Source of the DNA: DASYXT01 sp035934555
GTDB lineage: Bacteria > Verrucomicrobiota > Verrucomicrobiia > Limisphaerales > UBA8199
Length of the DNA stretch: 64,000 nt
Direction: 5' to 3'
NCBI GenBank assembly: GCA_035934555.1
Contig: DASYXT010000039.1
Coordinates: 1 to 64,000 of the forward strand
Shown one piece after another: positions 1 to 8,600 of the stretch. The translations under genes and the position numbers were made by a program. Numbering within the stretch: the first letter of the stretch is position 1; each line of letters starts with the position of its first letter. The notes under the pieces are model-generated. The model saw nothing but the letters and a program-made list of their open reading frames with translations. It ran no database searches and had not been told where the DNA came from.

Positions 1-303
1 CCAGAGTTCAAAAAGGAGTTGCTGGCCCAGATGCACGAGCGCCGGGGCGATCATTACGGGCCCGAGCTGCGCGAGGCCGACCAGGTGCACGCTCAGCGCG
101 TGCTCAGCGAGCAACTGCAGCACCGGGGTTGGACGGAGGTCCAATTAAGCCTGCGCCGCAAAGGCGACGCGCAGAAGGTTGCCATCGCTCGTCAATTGCG
201 GGCGCATACGACCATGCCGTTGAAATGGATCGCACAACGGCTTAAGATGGGCTCGTGGACCTACGTTGCGAATTGTCTGGCGCGGAAGGCGAAAAATGAA
301 TGA
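1..303 (+). CDS. REP-associated (Y1, IS200-like) transposase, C-terminal part
   Basis: The reading frame is open from the first base, so the 5' end lies outside the window; about 100 residues are visible. The end of the protein has the pattern seen in REP-associated tyrosine transposases of Verrucomicrobia and Planctomycetes: a basic helical segment followed by LKWIAQRLKMGSW and a short tail, which resembles the DNA-contacting C-terminus of that family. The catalytic HUH and Tyr motifs would be upstream and cannot be checked. Such transposases recognise short palindromic repeats. A degenerate inverted sequence pair lies just downstream (304-332 and 801-822). The identification rests on the tail only. 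Confidence 0.6.
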   Translation, partial: PEFKKELLAQMHERRGDHYGPELREADQVHAQRVLSEQLQHRGWTEVQLSLRRKGDAQKVAIARQLRAHTTMPLKWIAQRLKMGSWTYVANCLARKAKNE

Positions 304-822
304 AGTGTCAATAGTTATGGGCGACCCCTTTTCTACTTGCACTCGACAGCACCATTGATCTATCCAACATGTGAGACCCTTCATTTTTGCCGCCTTTGCC
401 ACTCTTTCGGGCGTCTTCCCCTACTTGTATATTTTAGCAGTTTCAAAATTGAAAAAGCGGTACGGTGGGTGGCTACTTTTCTTCTCTAATGCTATGGCTG
501 CTTTAGGTGGCACTATTTTTCTTATTTTTTTACCTGACCGGCTCTGGAAGATTATTTTTCAAAGCCAAGCTCCTAGTGCTCTTGCGAAGACAGATGTGTT
601 TGTCGCCTCGCTAGCGATTTTTTTGGCGATTTTCAAATTTCGTGCCACAAATCGGGTCAAGCCTCGATCTTGATCCGCTTGTTACACTCCTCTCGTCAAA
701 GGGGTCAACCCATGGTTTCGATTCCGGTGAAAAGCATGGGGTTTTTCAGCAGGTTTTTTTCGGGCCAAAACCGGCAACCTGAAAGTCGGTGGCAATACAG
801 AAAAGGGTCATAACTTGACACA
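304..822. repeat. Degenerate inverted repeat pair downstream of the transposase
   Basis: The segment 304-332, directly after the transposase stop, contains GTGTCAATAGTTATG followed by ACCCCTTTT. The segment 801-822 carries AAAAGGGTCATAACTTGACA, which is an imperfect reverse complement of it with small gaps. The pair flanks an AT-rich stretch that holds one small membrane ORF. Sequences of this kind occur next to REP-type transposases in this phylum, so this may be the trace of a mobilised segment. The match is imperfect and was aligned by eye. Confidence 0.35.
371..673 (+). CDS. Hypothetical small membrane protein
   Basis: This 100-residue ORF starts with GTG. It has three hydrophobic stretches (about residues 3-24, 34-54 and 77-90) separated by short basic segments, which suggests a small inner-membrane protein with a basic tail. 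I do not recognise a family. Base composition is clearly richer in A and T than nearly everything else in the window, and the ORF lies between two inverted sequences next to a transposase, so it may be a transferred gene or a chance ORF. No convincing ribosome binding site is visible. Confidence 0.35.
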   Translation: MRPFIFAAFATLSGVFPYLYILAVSKLKKRYGGWLLFFSNAMAALGGTIFLIFLPDRLWKIIFQSQAPSALAKTDVFVASLAIFLAIFKFRATNRVKPRS

Positions 823-827
823 GTTGG

Positions 828-1763
828 GTGTTACCGACTTACACAGGCGCCAGACCGCCTCGGCAGGTCCTAACCCACGGACTGCAGCTGAAGCCTTCGT
901 TTCCCTGGGCGATCCAAAGGCGCCCCCCGACCTGCTTGGACTATACGATCTTATACGTAACCCTGGCCCGCGCAGTTGGCCTCCAGACCGACTTCGTCCT
1001 GGTACAGCAGGATTATCAAGGAGTCCAGGTGGCGCATGCATGCGCCGGGTTGGTGTTAAACGAAAAGAGCATTCTTATCGACCTAGCGTACGACTCGTTC
1101 GGTGCTCCACACAGGGTATTCCGCTTCATGGGCGATGTCGAGGCGGCAGGTCTGGTTCTAGTAAACAGCGGCGTAGAGCACCACGACTTGGACTTACAAA
1201 GAGCCGGGCTCAAGCTCGCTCCCGACTGCGCCTTTGCCCGTTTTATGGTCGCTTTGACTCAGGTTCTACCCGACCGGATCAATTTCGCACTAAAGCTCGA
1301 CTCGAGCCGCAATACCGGTTCCGGTCGGTTATCACCGTTTCTCCAATCCCAAGGGCTCGCATTCGGGAAGCTGAGCGCGATCTCGCAGCCGGATTGCGCA
1401 TTGCACCCAAGCAGTGCACTCGGCAACTTGGTACGTGCAGCAGTCCGCCTTTCCCGTGATATAGGCTCAGCCGCCGGCACATTCGACCTGGAGACGGCCT
1501 TGCAAAACAAGCTCGATCTTCCAGGAATAATGGGCCGAGTGCGGCTTCTCCTAGCAGCAGGGCTCCTCCAAAATGGGGACCTCGAGGGTGCACTTGGCCA
1601 GTGTGATGCCCGTGAGCAGGGATATGGCCGCCGACCCTGCACAGGCTCAGTCGCAAGCAAACTGAGCCAAATTATAAGAAAGGTGATGGTCGATTCCAGG
1701 AAAAACCCCTCGGACGCGCAAACGCAAACCGCAGTGGCCGGTTGGCACGAACATCACTCCTGA
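828..1763 (+). CDS. Transglutaminase-like/TPR protein, probably degraded
   Basis: Residues about 35-95 carry the core of a transglutaminase-like cysteine protease fold: CLDYTILYVTLARAVGL (nucleophile-type Cys at the helix start), then QVAHACAGL with a His, then ILIDLAYD with the third acidic residue. A weak tetratricopeptide-like stretch follows (VEHHDLDLQRAGLKLAPD). In related proteins the Cys is preceded by a longer N-terminal helical region; here the first 34 residues do not look like it, and another frame (from 815) stays open over the same stretch, so a frameshift or truncation near the start is likely. The tail is also low in recognisable repeats. It ends overlapping the convergent lipoprotein gene by 10 bases. 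I consider it a decaying gene. Confidence 0.4.
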   Translation: MLPTYTGARPPRQVLTHGLQLKPSFPWAIQRRPPTCLDYTILYVTLARAVGLQTDFVLVQQDYQGVQVAHACAGLVLNEKSILIDLAYDSFGAPHRVFRFMGDVEAAGLVLVNSGVEHHDLDLQRAGLKLAPDCAFARFMVALTQVLPDRINFALKLDSSRNTGSGRLSPFLQSQGLAFGKLSAISQPDCALHPSSALGNLVRAAVRLSRDIGSAAGTFDLETALQNKLDLPGIMGRVRLLLAAGLLQNGDLEGALGQCDAREQGYGRRPCTGSVASKLSQIIRKVMVDSRKNPSDAQTQTAVAGWHEHHS

Positions 1764-1960
1764 TTCAGCGATGCGCCCGGACGTCCAGCATCCGGATCGA
1801 ACTCGCTGTCATCCATGCTTTGCCAGCCCTTACGCCCAGATCGTTCATCCGGCACCCGGTTCGGCGTCAGGTACGCACACCCCTGACACCAGAGTAGCAA
1901 GACCAATCCTATTAAAGCCGCACCTCTATAGGACATGTTTCGCATGTACGAACCTTGCAC
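1754..1960 (-). CDS. Small putative lipoprotein
   Basis: The 68-residue product has a short basic N-terminus, a hydrophobic segment (GAALIGLVLLLW) and then a cysteine in CQGCAYL, which reads as a lipobox-like signal peptidase II site. The mature part would be only about 40 residues, polar and acidic, with no recognised domain. A later start at the second Met (MRNMSYRG) is equally possible and gives a more usual signal length. It converges with the transglutaminase-like gene. Function unknown; probably an envelope-anchored peptide if real. Confidence 0.4.
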   Translation of the reverse strand: MQGSYMRNMSYRGAALIGLVLLLWCQGCAYLTPNRVPDERSGRKGWQSMDDSEFDPDAGRPGASLNQE

Positions 1961-2184
1961 GATTGGATCAGATTCTCAAGTGTTACGAACTTTTTTCTGG
2001 TCATACTTTTTCCCAAATTGTGGTCGTAAAAACCAAGGAATTTGTGCCAGTGCCATCATAAAGGCTGCGGGAAAATGGGAAAATTCCGGAATTAAGGCTG
2101 CATAAAAAAATGATCTGCCGTTCCCAAATTCCTATCATAACGGTTTTCCGAGTTTTGCAACCGCACTCTGGTCGTAACAGCAGC

Positions 2185-2322
2185 ACTTCCGTTTGGGAAA
2201 CGGTCACGGTGGCAGCGGCGGGACAGACGAGCATCACCGGCCGCAAGTTCGTCCCCAAGACGCCGGAGCTGTTCAGCTATGACTTGGACGGGAACCTGAT
2301 TTCACCCCCGCGAGAACCATGA
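2185..2322 (+). pseudogene. Remnant of an RHS-repeat protein
   Basis: In one plus-strand frame a stretch of about 45 codons reads VWETVTVAAAGQTSITG, then FVPKTPELFSYDLDGNL, ending at a stop. The YDxDGNL pattern with a preceding 'FVP.TPE.F' motif is how RHS/YD repeats of large verrucomicrobial secreted proteins look. Nothing of the remaining repeats or of the core domain is found on either side, so this is a scrap of a much larger gene, presumably left after recombination. The upstream stretch 1961-2184 is AT-rich and I see no gene in it. Confidence 0.45.
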
Positions 2323-2406
2323 CAAACCCAACGCATCGGAAACCGGTTCTTTCCTTCGATTCTTTCCTTCGTTGACTGCGGGCTTGGAAAAGCGGATGTT
2401 CCGTCA

Positions 2407-2571
2407 GTGAAGAATGCAAAAACCGTAACGGAGCCTAAGACGCGCGGCACAGTCGCTGTCGAAAAACATCGGCGGCTGCTCAATAAGCTCAGCGACGCGC
2501 AACGCCGTCGGCTGCGCCAGCAAGCCGCTGCGCTCCTCTACGGCCATGAAGCCCCTGCGCCTGGGCGTTGA
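2407..2571 (+). CDS. Putative short antitoxin of a PIN-toxin pair
   Basis: A 54-residue ORF with a GTG start precedes the PIN gene in another frame and overlaps its first 26 bases. The product is highly charged (many Lys and Arg, for example AVEKHRRLLNKLSDAQRRR), helical in appearance and ends in a short Pro-rich tail. Such small, basic, overlapping upstream partners are typical of type II toxin-antitoxin modules. No DNA-binding fold can be named. The ORF is open further upstream to 2323, so a longer form from an alternative start is possible. The role is inferred from position and size only. Confidence 0.45.
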   Translation: MKNAKTVTEPKTRGTVAVEKHRRLLNKLSDAQRRRLRQQAAALLYGHEAPAPGR

Positions 2572-3052
2572 CACCAATGTCCTGCTGGATTTGGCCGACG
2601 GCGAAGAGAGAGTCGCGGATGCCTTCTCGGTGCTCGCCCATCGGCTGGCTTCGAGCGACATTTGCGTGCTCCCCAGCGTCCTGGACGAACTGGCGTTCCT
2701 CCACGAGTCGGGAGAGACCGCCCATATCCGCCAATTAGCTCGCCGCGCGCTGCATCTTATCCGCGAGCACAAACACGGATTCAGGCCGTTGCTGGAGTTG
2801 GCCTGTCCTCCCACCTCCATCGAGGAAGTGGCTGGCGAAATCCGCTCCCAGGACCTGCTGCCGCCGCAGGAGGTCAATGATTCTTTGATTTTGGCCGAAG
2901 CGGCTCTGGCAGGCTGCGCGCTTCTGTTATCCAGTGATGAGCACCTCCGCGGCGTTGACCATGAACGCCTCACATTGCTCCTTAACCGGTTTGACTTGGT
3001 TGCACCGGTGACTGCCACTCCGCGCGAGATTGTGCACAAGTTTTTCCATTAG
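2546..3052 (+). CDS. PIN-domain protein, likely toxin ribonuclease
   Basis: The 168-residue protein begins MKPLRLGVDTNVLLDL, the first beta strand and catalytic Asp (residue 9) of a PIN nuclease. A conserved acidic site follows in VLDELAFL, and later acidic residues occur in NDSLILAEAALAGCALLLSSDEHL, which matches the last PIN strand. PIN proteins are Mg-dependent RNases, often the toxin of VapBC-like modules. The gene overlaps a small basic ORF (2407-2571), which supports a toxin-antitoxin pair. The protein is a little longer than usual VapC (about 130-140 residues), with an insertion in the middle helices. Confidence 0.7.
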   Translation: MKPLRLGVDTNVLLDLADGEERVADAFSVLAHRLASSDICVLPSVLDELAFLHESGETAHIRQLARRALHLIREHKHGFRPLLELACPPTSIEEVAGEIRSQDLLPPQEVNDSLILAEAALAGCALLLSSDEHLRGVDHERLTLLLNRFDLVAPVTATPREIVHKFFH

Positions 3053-3153
3053 GCGCTTGGACTTATAATCTTGTGTCGTGGTTTATATCGCTTGACACCC
3101 CCAAAAAGATTTGGCAAACTGCTCAGAATCCAGATGCGTATGCATGGTGTTTC

Positions 3154-4638
3154 ATGAAGGCAATCGTGCGAACATTGAAACAGCTGGGGAGGGTCTGGTG
3201 CTTGGCCCGATGTGTCTGGTCCGCGCTAGTTGCTATCCTTTTATCTGGAGCAGTACCCTCCAGTAAGGCCGTTGTCTTTACGCCTCTCTATTCGTTCACC
3301 GGCGGCTCCGACGGGCAGTTCCCGATGGCGCCGCTGATGCAGGGCCAGGATGGCAACCTCTACGGCACGACGGATTACGGCGGATTCGCCCCGTTCATTT
3401 ACGGTTACGGAACGGTTTACTCGATTGCGCTGGATGGGACCTTCACCAGCATTTACGTGTTTCAGAACAATGGCGACCCGGAGCACCCATTGTTCTCAGG
3501 GTTGGTTGAAGATCAAGATGGGTTTTTTTATGGCACGACGGCGGTTGGCGGTGACTATTCCGACGGGACAGTATTTACGACCGATACCAATGGCGACCTG
3601 TTTGCGATTTACTCCTTTTCTGCGTATGCCGGGGACGGTGTTGGGCCGGAGAGTGGGTTGGCGATCACGCCGGATGGGAGCTTGTTTGGGACAACGGTGA
3701 ACGGCGGGAATAACTCCTTCGGCACGGTGTTTCAGCTCGATTATTTCTGGGACTACACCAACTGGTTCTCGTTCAATGGCGCCAACGGCGCAAGCCCCTA
3801 CGGACCACTGGTGCTGGCGCCGGACGGCCAGTTCTATGGAACGACGTTTGCCGGCGGGACTTTCTACCATGGCCTGAACACGAATGGCAATCCGACTGGG
3901 TACGGCACGGTGTTCCGGATTTCCACCAATGGCGCCTTTGCGCCGTTGTTCTCCTTCAGCGGGACGAATGGAGCCGAGCCCATCGCGGGGCTGGTGCAAG
4001 GGCGGGATGGCGCGCTGTATGGGACGACACAAAGCGGCGGCGCGAACGGTTACGGCACGGTTTACAAGATCACCACCAACGGGGTGTTTACGCTGCTGCT
4101 TTCGTTTGATGGGGCGTCGATGGGCGGGTATCCGGTCGGCGGATTGGTGCAGGGGACGGACGGGAACTTCTACGGCACCACGGCCGATTTGTTGTATATC
4201 AATGTCAACGGCACCGGCTTCCAGTCGGTCGGGAACGGAACGATATTCCGGATTACGCCGACGGGCGAATATACGAAACTCTACTCATTTGCGGGAGGAG
4301 CGGGCGGGATTGAGCCGCTGGCGGGGTTGCTCCAGGCCAGTGACGGCAATTTTTATGGCACGTGTCTTGGGGGTCCGAACAGGCTGGGGATGATTTATCG
4401 GCTGAGTGTGCCCCAACCGCCGGTGCTGCAGGTGCCGCAGGTCTCGCCGGGGGGAATCATGCTGAACTGGAGTGCGATGCCGGGTGAAAGCTATCAGTTA
4501 CAGTACGAAAGCCCGGTGGTCCCGAGCGGCTGGAACAACCTGGGCGGGGTGGTTATAGCCACGAACAACGTGATGTCTGAGTTGGATCCCGGGCCACAGG
4601 GGCAGGAGCGGTTCTACCGGGTGGTGTTGTTGCAATGA
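3154..4638 (+). CDS. GloVer tandem-repeat surface protein
   Basis: After a signal peptide (hydrophobic stretch CVWSALVAILLSGAV) come about nine repeats of roughly 40-55 residues with the pattern YSF-(T/S)G...PLAGLVQGxDGNLYGTT..GG..GYGTVF(R/K)ITTNG. This is the choice-of-anchor GloVer repeat of Verrucomicrobia, predicted to form a secreted beta-propeller. The last 75 residues form a different domain (PPVLQVPQVSPGGIMLNW...ERFYRVVLLQ) of the sort that ends many exported verrucomicrobial proteins. I chose the ATG at 3154 because it gives a normal signal peptide; the frame is open further upstream. The ligand and role are unknown. It stands alone, between the PIN gene and a long repeat region. Confidence 0.75.
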   Translation: MKAIVRTLKQLGRVWCLARCVWSALVAILLSGAVPSSKAVVFTPLYSFTGGSDGQFPMAPLMQGQDGNLYGTTDYGGFAPFIYGYGTVYSIALDGTFTSIYVFQNNGDPEHPLFSGLVEDQDGFFYGTTAVGGDYSDGTVFTTDTNGDLFAIYSFSAYAGDGVGPESGLAITPDGSLFGTTVNGGNNSFGTVFQLDYFWDYTNWFSFNGANGASPYGPLVLAPDGQFYGTTFAGGTFYHGLNTNGNPTGYGTVFRISTNGAFAPLFSFSGTNGAEPIAGLVQGRDGALYGTTQSGGANGYGTVYKITTNGVFTLLLSFDGASMGGYPVGGLVQGTDGNFYGTTADLLYINVNGTGFQSVGNGTIFRITPTGEYTKLYSFAGGAGGIEPLAGLLQASDGNFYGTCLGGPNRLGMIYRLSVPQPPVLQVPQVSPGGIMLNWSAMPGESYQLQYESPVVPSGWNNLGGVVIATNNVMSELDPGPQGQERFYRVVLLQ

Positions 4639-4749
4639 GGAGTGGAGGCTCAGCGAGAATCGAACAGCCATTGAACGGGTCCAGCCTCGACCTTGATCAT
4701 TTCCTTTGATATAGGCCCTCATCCGAGTCCACCCTTGCACAATGCCGCG

Positions 4750-4779
4750 CTTAATCTTAATCGTAATCGTAATCCCAAT
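4750..4779. repeat. Tandem repeat, 6-bp unit (CTTAAT/CGTAAT)
   Basis: Five consecutive 6-base units of the form CNTAAT or CCCAAT. The same unit family recurs 250 bases downstream at 5027-5062, which suggests local duplication or a shared slippage-prone motif. Confidence 0.75.
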
Positions 4780-5026
4780 CTCCCAGTCTGTGGCCGGCCT
4801 CCATCCAGAAATTGCAGTCACTTGCAGTCTTGCACCTGATTGCAGCCAATTCCTGGAAATTGCAGTTCGTCCTCAGAACTTTTCTCGGCAGGAGTTAACG
4901 GGTTGCTAACGATTTCGTAACGGCTTTCTAACGGGGCGAACCTCAAAAATCCCTCGTGTTTACCGAGGTCCTTACGGGTTAACGGGTCCAGGTACCCTGT
5001 GGGTGTATGGGTCACCTTCATACGCT

Positions 5027-5062
5027 CTTAATCCTAATCCTAATCTTAATCGTAATCCTAAT
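5027..5062. repeat. Tandem repeat, 6-bp unit (CCTAAT)
   Basis: Six consecutive 6-base units: CTTAAT, CCTAAT twice, CTTAAT, CGTAAT and CCTAAT. It is the second array of the family seen at 4750-4779. It gives a spurious Leu-Ile-rich ORF in one frame. Confidence 0.8.
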
Positions 5063-5150
5063 CCCCCAGCCGTTCCCGCCACCGCGCGGCCCTCCGCCAG
5101 GGTCAGACCTTTTTCCACCTTTTCCCGCCTCTTCCCACCAAATCTCGGCG

Positions 5151-5180
5151 GACGTCACCCGATGTCACCCGATGTCACCA
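5151..5180. repeat. Tandem repeat, 10-bp unit (GATGTCACCC)
   Basis: Three adjacent 10-base units, GACGTCACCC, GATGTCACCC and GATGTCACCA. The unit contains GTCAC, but there is no symmetry that would point to a protein site. Confidence 0.7.
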
Positions 5181-5340
5181 GAACGTTTTGTTGCTTCGAT
5201 GGGTTCGACATCTGTGCCATCTTTGGCTAAATCCGCGGCCCGCCTATGCCAACCTGTGCCAACCTATGAAAGCCTATGCCAGGCAGAATTGATTTCCAGA
5301 ACTGCGCACGCCACGCCGATCGGTCCCCCTCACGCCCCCC

Positions 5341-5390
5341 GATCCGGGTTGATCCGGGTTGATCCGGCTTAATCCGGCTTAATCCGACTT
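5341..5390. repeat. Tandem repeat, 10-bp unit (GATCCGGGTT)
   Basis: Five adjacent 10-base units in perfect register. The first two are GATCCGGGTT, the third GATCCGGCTT, the fourth AATCCGGCTT and the last AATCCGACTT. The gradual change along the array looks like divergence after stepwise duplication. Confidence 0.85.
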
Positions 5391-5530
5391 GAAATCCCGG
5401 CGCCACCAGGACGCCGTTGCCCCCCATCACGAACCTCTTCGGGAATTCTTTCGCTCGAACGCGTCCGCCTTTTCCAGCCTTAATTCGACATCTGGTCAGA
5501 AATCCTGTTAATCCTGTCAGAACCAGTAGC

Positions 5531-5562
5531 GTACGGTAGGCGTACGGTAGGCTACGGTAGGC
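5531..5562. repeat. Tandem repeat, 10-11-bp unit (GTACGGTAGGC)
   Basis: Two units of GTACGGTAGGC are followed by a slightly shortened third (TACGGTAGGC). It is the last of the short-period arrays, about 130 bases before the start of the next gene. Confidence 0.75.
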
Positions 5563-5689
5563 TGGCCGTGAGAACGCGCCACACCCCGCCCGACGCTCAG
5601 TTCGCTTCTGTCATTGGGTTCCCGCCCCCCCTTCATGCATTGGCCCTCGACAGGTGGCCGCAGAACCGCTTTGCTGCTGATACCATGCT

Positions 5690-8600
5690 ATGAATTCTGG
5701 GCCGCTGACACCTGACGTTCCGCCGGAATCAGGCCCACGCGAGCCGGCGGCCTGCGACGGTTTTAGCACTCCCGGAGGCATGGGGCTCGATGCGCGGCGA
5801 GGGAGTATCGCCTTGCTGGCGGCCTTTCTTCTTACGTTCACTTTCCTGACTTTCCCTCCCGCGCCGCCGGACCAGCAGTCCGGGTATGAGGCCGATGCGG
5901 CTTTGAGCGCCATCTTGAATTATGCGCACCAACACCAACTGCAGTTCGGGACCGGCCTGGCTTATACCTATGGACCGGCGGGATATTTGATCTTTTTTTA
6001 TTTTTTTCCGGCGACGGCGGAGTGGCATATGCTCACCGACCTGCTGCTGTGCTTCACGGTGGCCTTGGGTTTATGCCTGCTGGCGTGGCGGCTCAGGCCG
6101 ATTTGGCGCTGGTTGCTTTTGGCCGCCTTCGCCTGGGGCGGAGCCAACCTTTATCCGCGGACCGACGTGGTGTTAAACGTCTGCCTGCTGTGCTGGGGGT
6201 TGCTATGCGTGATTGAAAACGGGCGCAGGCTGCGTTGGGCACTGGGCGTGTTCAGTTTGCTGGCGGCGTTCTGTGCCCTGGCGAAGGTGTCTTACCTGTT
6301 CGTCAGTGGGTGGAGTGTGGTGGCCATCGGTTTGACCTTGCTGTTAAGAGGTAAACCGCGCGCCGCCGCGGCGGTGCTGGTTGGAGTGCCCGCGACGTTT
6401 CTCCTGGGTTGGTGGCTGGCTGGACAGGCGCTGGCAAATGTCCCGGCTTACCTCACCCATGCCGTAGCTATGGCGACAGGATATAACGCCGCGCTGGGCT
6501 GGGAAGAACCCGCGGTGGCGACACACTGCGGACTATTATTGGCGGCGCTGCTGCTGGCTGCGCTTGTGCTGAGATTACTCGAGCAGACAAAACAGGCGGG
6601 AACCGGACCGGCATTAATCCGCTGGGTTACATTTGCCTGGCTATTCGGGCTCGCCTTTACCGTTTATAAGCATGGGTTTGTCCGTGGCATGCCCGAAGAC
6701 CTCAGCGTGTGCTTCCTGTTTTTCGCCTTGCTTGGGCCTGTTCTGATGCTGTTCGAGCCGGCACAGCGCGGGTTGCGGCGCTGGGCTGGGGTTGTCGCGT
6801 TTGCCACATGGGTTGTCGCGCTGGCGCCGATTCAGGTGCTCAGCGTGCCGGACGCGCTGGCCTCTCTCCGGCGCCCGCTTTTCGCCTTCCTCCAGAATGT
6901 GGGCTGGGCGTTTCGGCCGGGCGAGTATCTGCGGACGCAAAGGGAAGTTTTTCAAACGAATCGGCGCGGAGCGGCGCTGGCTGAGTTGGGCTCGATGGCT
7001 GGCAACCGGCGTGTGGATGTCTTTGGGCGCCGGCAATTCTATGCCGTGCTGAACGACCTCAATTATGCGCCACGCCCGGTTCCTCAGAGCTATGCGGCTT
7101 GCAACGCTGCGCTGATGAAGCTTAATGAAGATTATTACCTGTCACACGCCGCGCCCGAGTATGTGCTTTTTCAGTTGGATACATTTGATCGAAAGTTTCC
7201 GCCTCTGGAAGATGCCTGGCTGCTGCGCGACCTGCTCATCAACTACCAGCCCGTCGCTGCGGAAAACCAATGCCTTTTGCTCAAGAGCCGCGGCCGCGAG
7301 CTGCCCAAACCGGTGCTGATGCGTGCGGGAACCGTGCATCCAGGCGAGCCAATCGAGCTGGGTGCTCTCGGCCAAACCAACCTGTGGCTGGAGATCACCC
7401 TCAAGCCCTCATGGACCGGGTGGGTGAGGCAACTGCTGTATCGGCCACCAGTGGTGCGGTTGGCCGCGTGGCGGGAGCCGCACAAACCGTTGGTGCGGCG
7501 GCGCGCTCCGGCGTCCATGCTGGCAGCCGGCTTTCTCGCCAGTCCGTTGGTGTTGAACAACGACGACGTTTCCGCCCTTTATCGCGCCAATGCCCGGGTA
7601 TGCCCCTGTGCTTATTCGGTCGAGCTGCGACCCGGCGAGGAAGGGTTTTGGAAGAAGCAAATCCAGTTTCGCGTTTATGCGCTGCGTAATCAACTGGGCT
7701 GGCGCGGTGAGGTGAGTTCCACGCCCGCGCCGAGTGGGTCCGCTGCGGCGAGCAAGGCGCTTCCGTTCTCGGTGTTTCACGCGCGGGCTTGGCGCAGCGG
7801 CGTGGGGCCTGGAGACGCGGGTGACATGCTTAGCTTCGCGTTGTTTGTGTTGGTGCCGTGCGCCAGCGGGGCATTGCTGCTGGTCCTGGCGCTCAAGCGC
7901 CGAGGCATGGCTGGCCGGCCAACGGGTTGGTGGCAGCTTGCGGCGGGCAATCTGCTGGTCTTCCTCTTTCTTACCTCCGCAGTTTTTCTGGCTGCCGAGA
8001 CCTACTTCCGGTTCATCTATGACACCACCGATTCCTTGGGGTTCACGAAAGTGTGTGAGCGCTGGGTCCAGCGGCATTGGCAAGTGAATGCCGCCGGTTG
8101 CCGGGACGATGTCGATTATTCCGCGGCGATGAGACCCGGCCAGCGGCGAATTACCTTTATTGGCGACTCCTTCGCGGCGGGGCACGGCATCAGCAATGTC
8201 GAAGACCGTTTTGCCAACCGCTTGCGCCGCGCCCACCCCGATTGGGACATCCAGGTGCTGGCCAATGTCGGCCTGGACACTGGCGCCGAGCAGGTGCTGC
8301 TGAACCGCGTATTGCATCAGGGCTATCAACTCGACCAGGTCGTGCTGGTGTATTGTCTCAACGACGTTGGTGATCTGATGCCGGAGCAAACCGGCATTTA
8401 TGATCAACTGTTGGAGAACCAGGGGGGCTGGTTGTGCCGGCACAGTTACTGCCTGAACCTTCTGTTCAACCGTTACCGGGCGTCACGCATCCCACTGCTC
8501 AGGAATTATTTCCCCTACGTGCGTGAGGCGTATCGGGGGCCGCTCTGGGAGCGACAAAAGCTCCGGCTCAAAGCCTTCCGCGACACTGTCGCAGCCCATG

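Larger units (their letters stand above)
4639..5689. repeat. Gene-free stretch with several families of short tandem repeats
   Basis: About 1 kb without a credible gene. It contains five separate short-period arrays (listed individually) plus looser runs of TAACGG-type words (about 4893-4990), TTGCAGT words (about 4815-4867) and TATGCCA words (about 5245-5282). The units are unrelated in sequence but similar in length. ORFs that cross it are translations of the repeats (for example poly Leu-Ile) and are not accepted as genes. No tRNA, terminator or promoter was recognised. Confidence 0.7.

Noticed and set aside
815..1459. 214-residue plus-strand ORF in the transglutaminase-like region
   Set aside because: The 828-1763 frame carries the transglutaminase core; this one is Arg-rich without motif. 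Its first part may still be the original N-terminal frame before a frameshift.
2277..3039. Minus-strand ORFs (for example 2404-3039) over the toxin pair
   Set aside because: High Ser/Arg composition typical of antisense frames; the plus-strand PIN domain is clear.
5151..5180. Three GATGTCACCC units as a possible regulator array
   Set aside because: No gene begins within 500 bases downstream, and the unit has no symmetry; it is better described as one of the local slippage repeats.
5007..5372. 121-residue ORF rich in Leu/Ile and Pro
   Set aside because: It is a translation of the 6-base repeat array and neighbouring repeats; no start signal or domain.
7409..8443. 344-residue ORF antisense to the SGNH protein
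   Set aside because: No motif, and the overlapping gene has membrane segments and a full catalytic domain.
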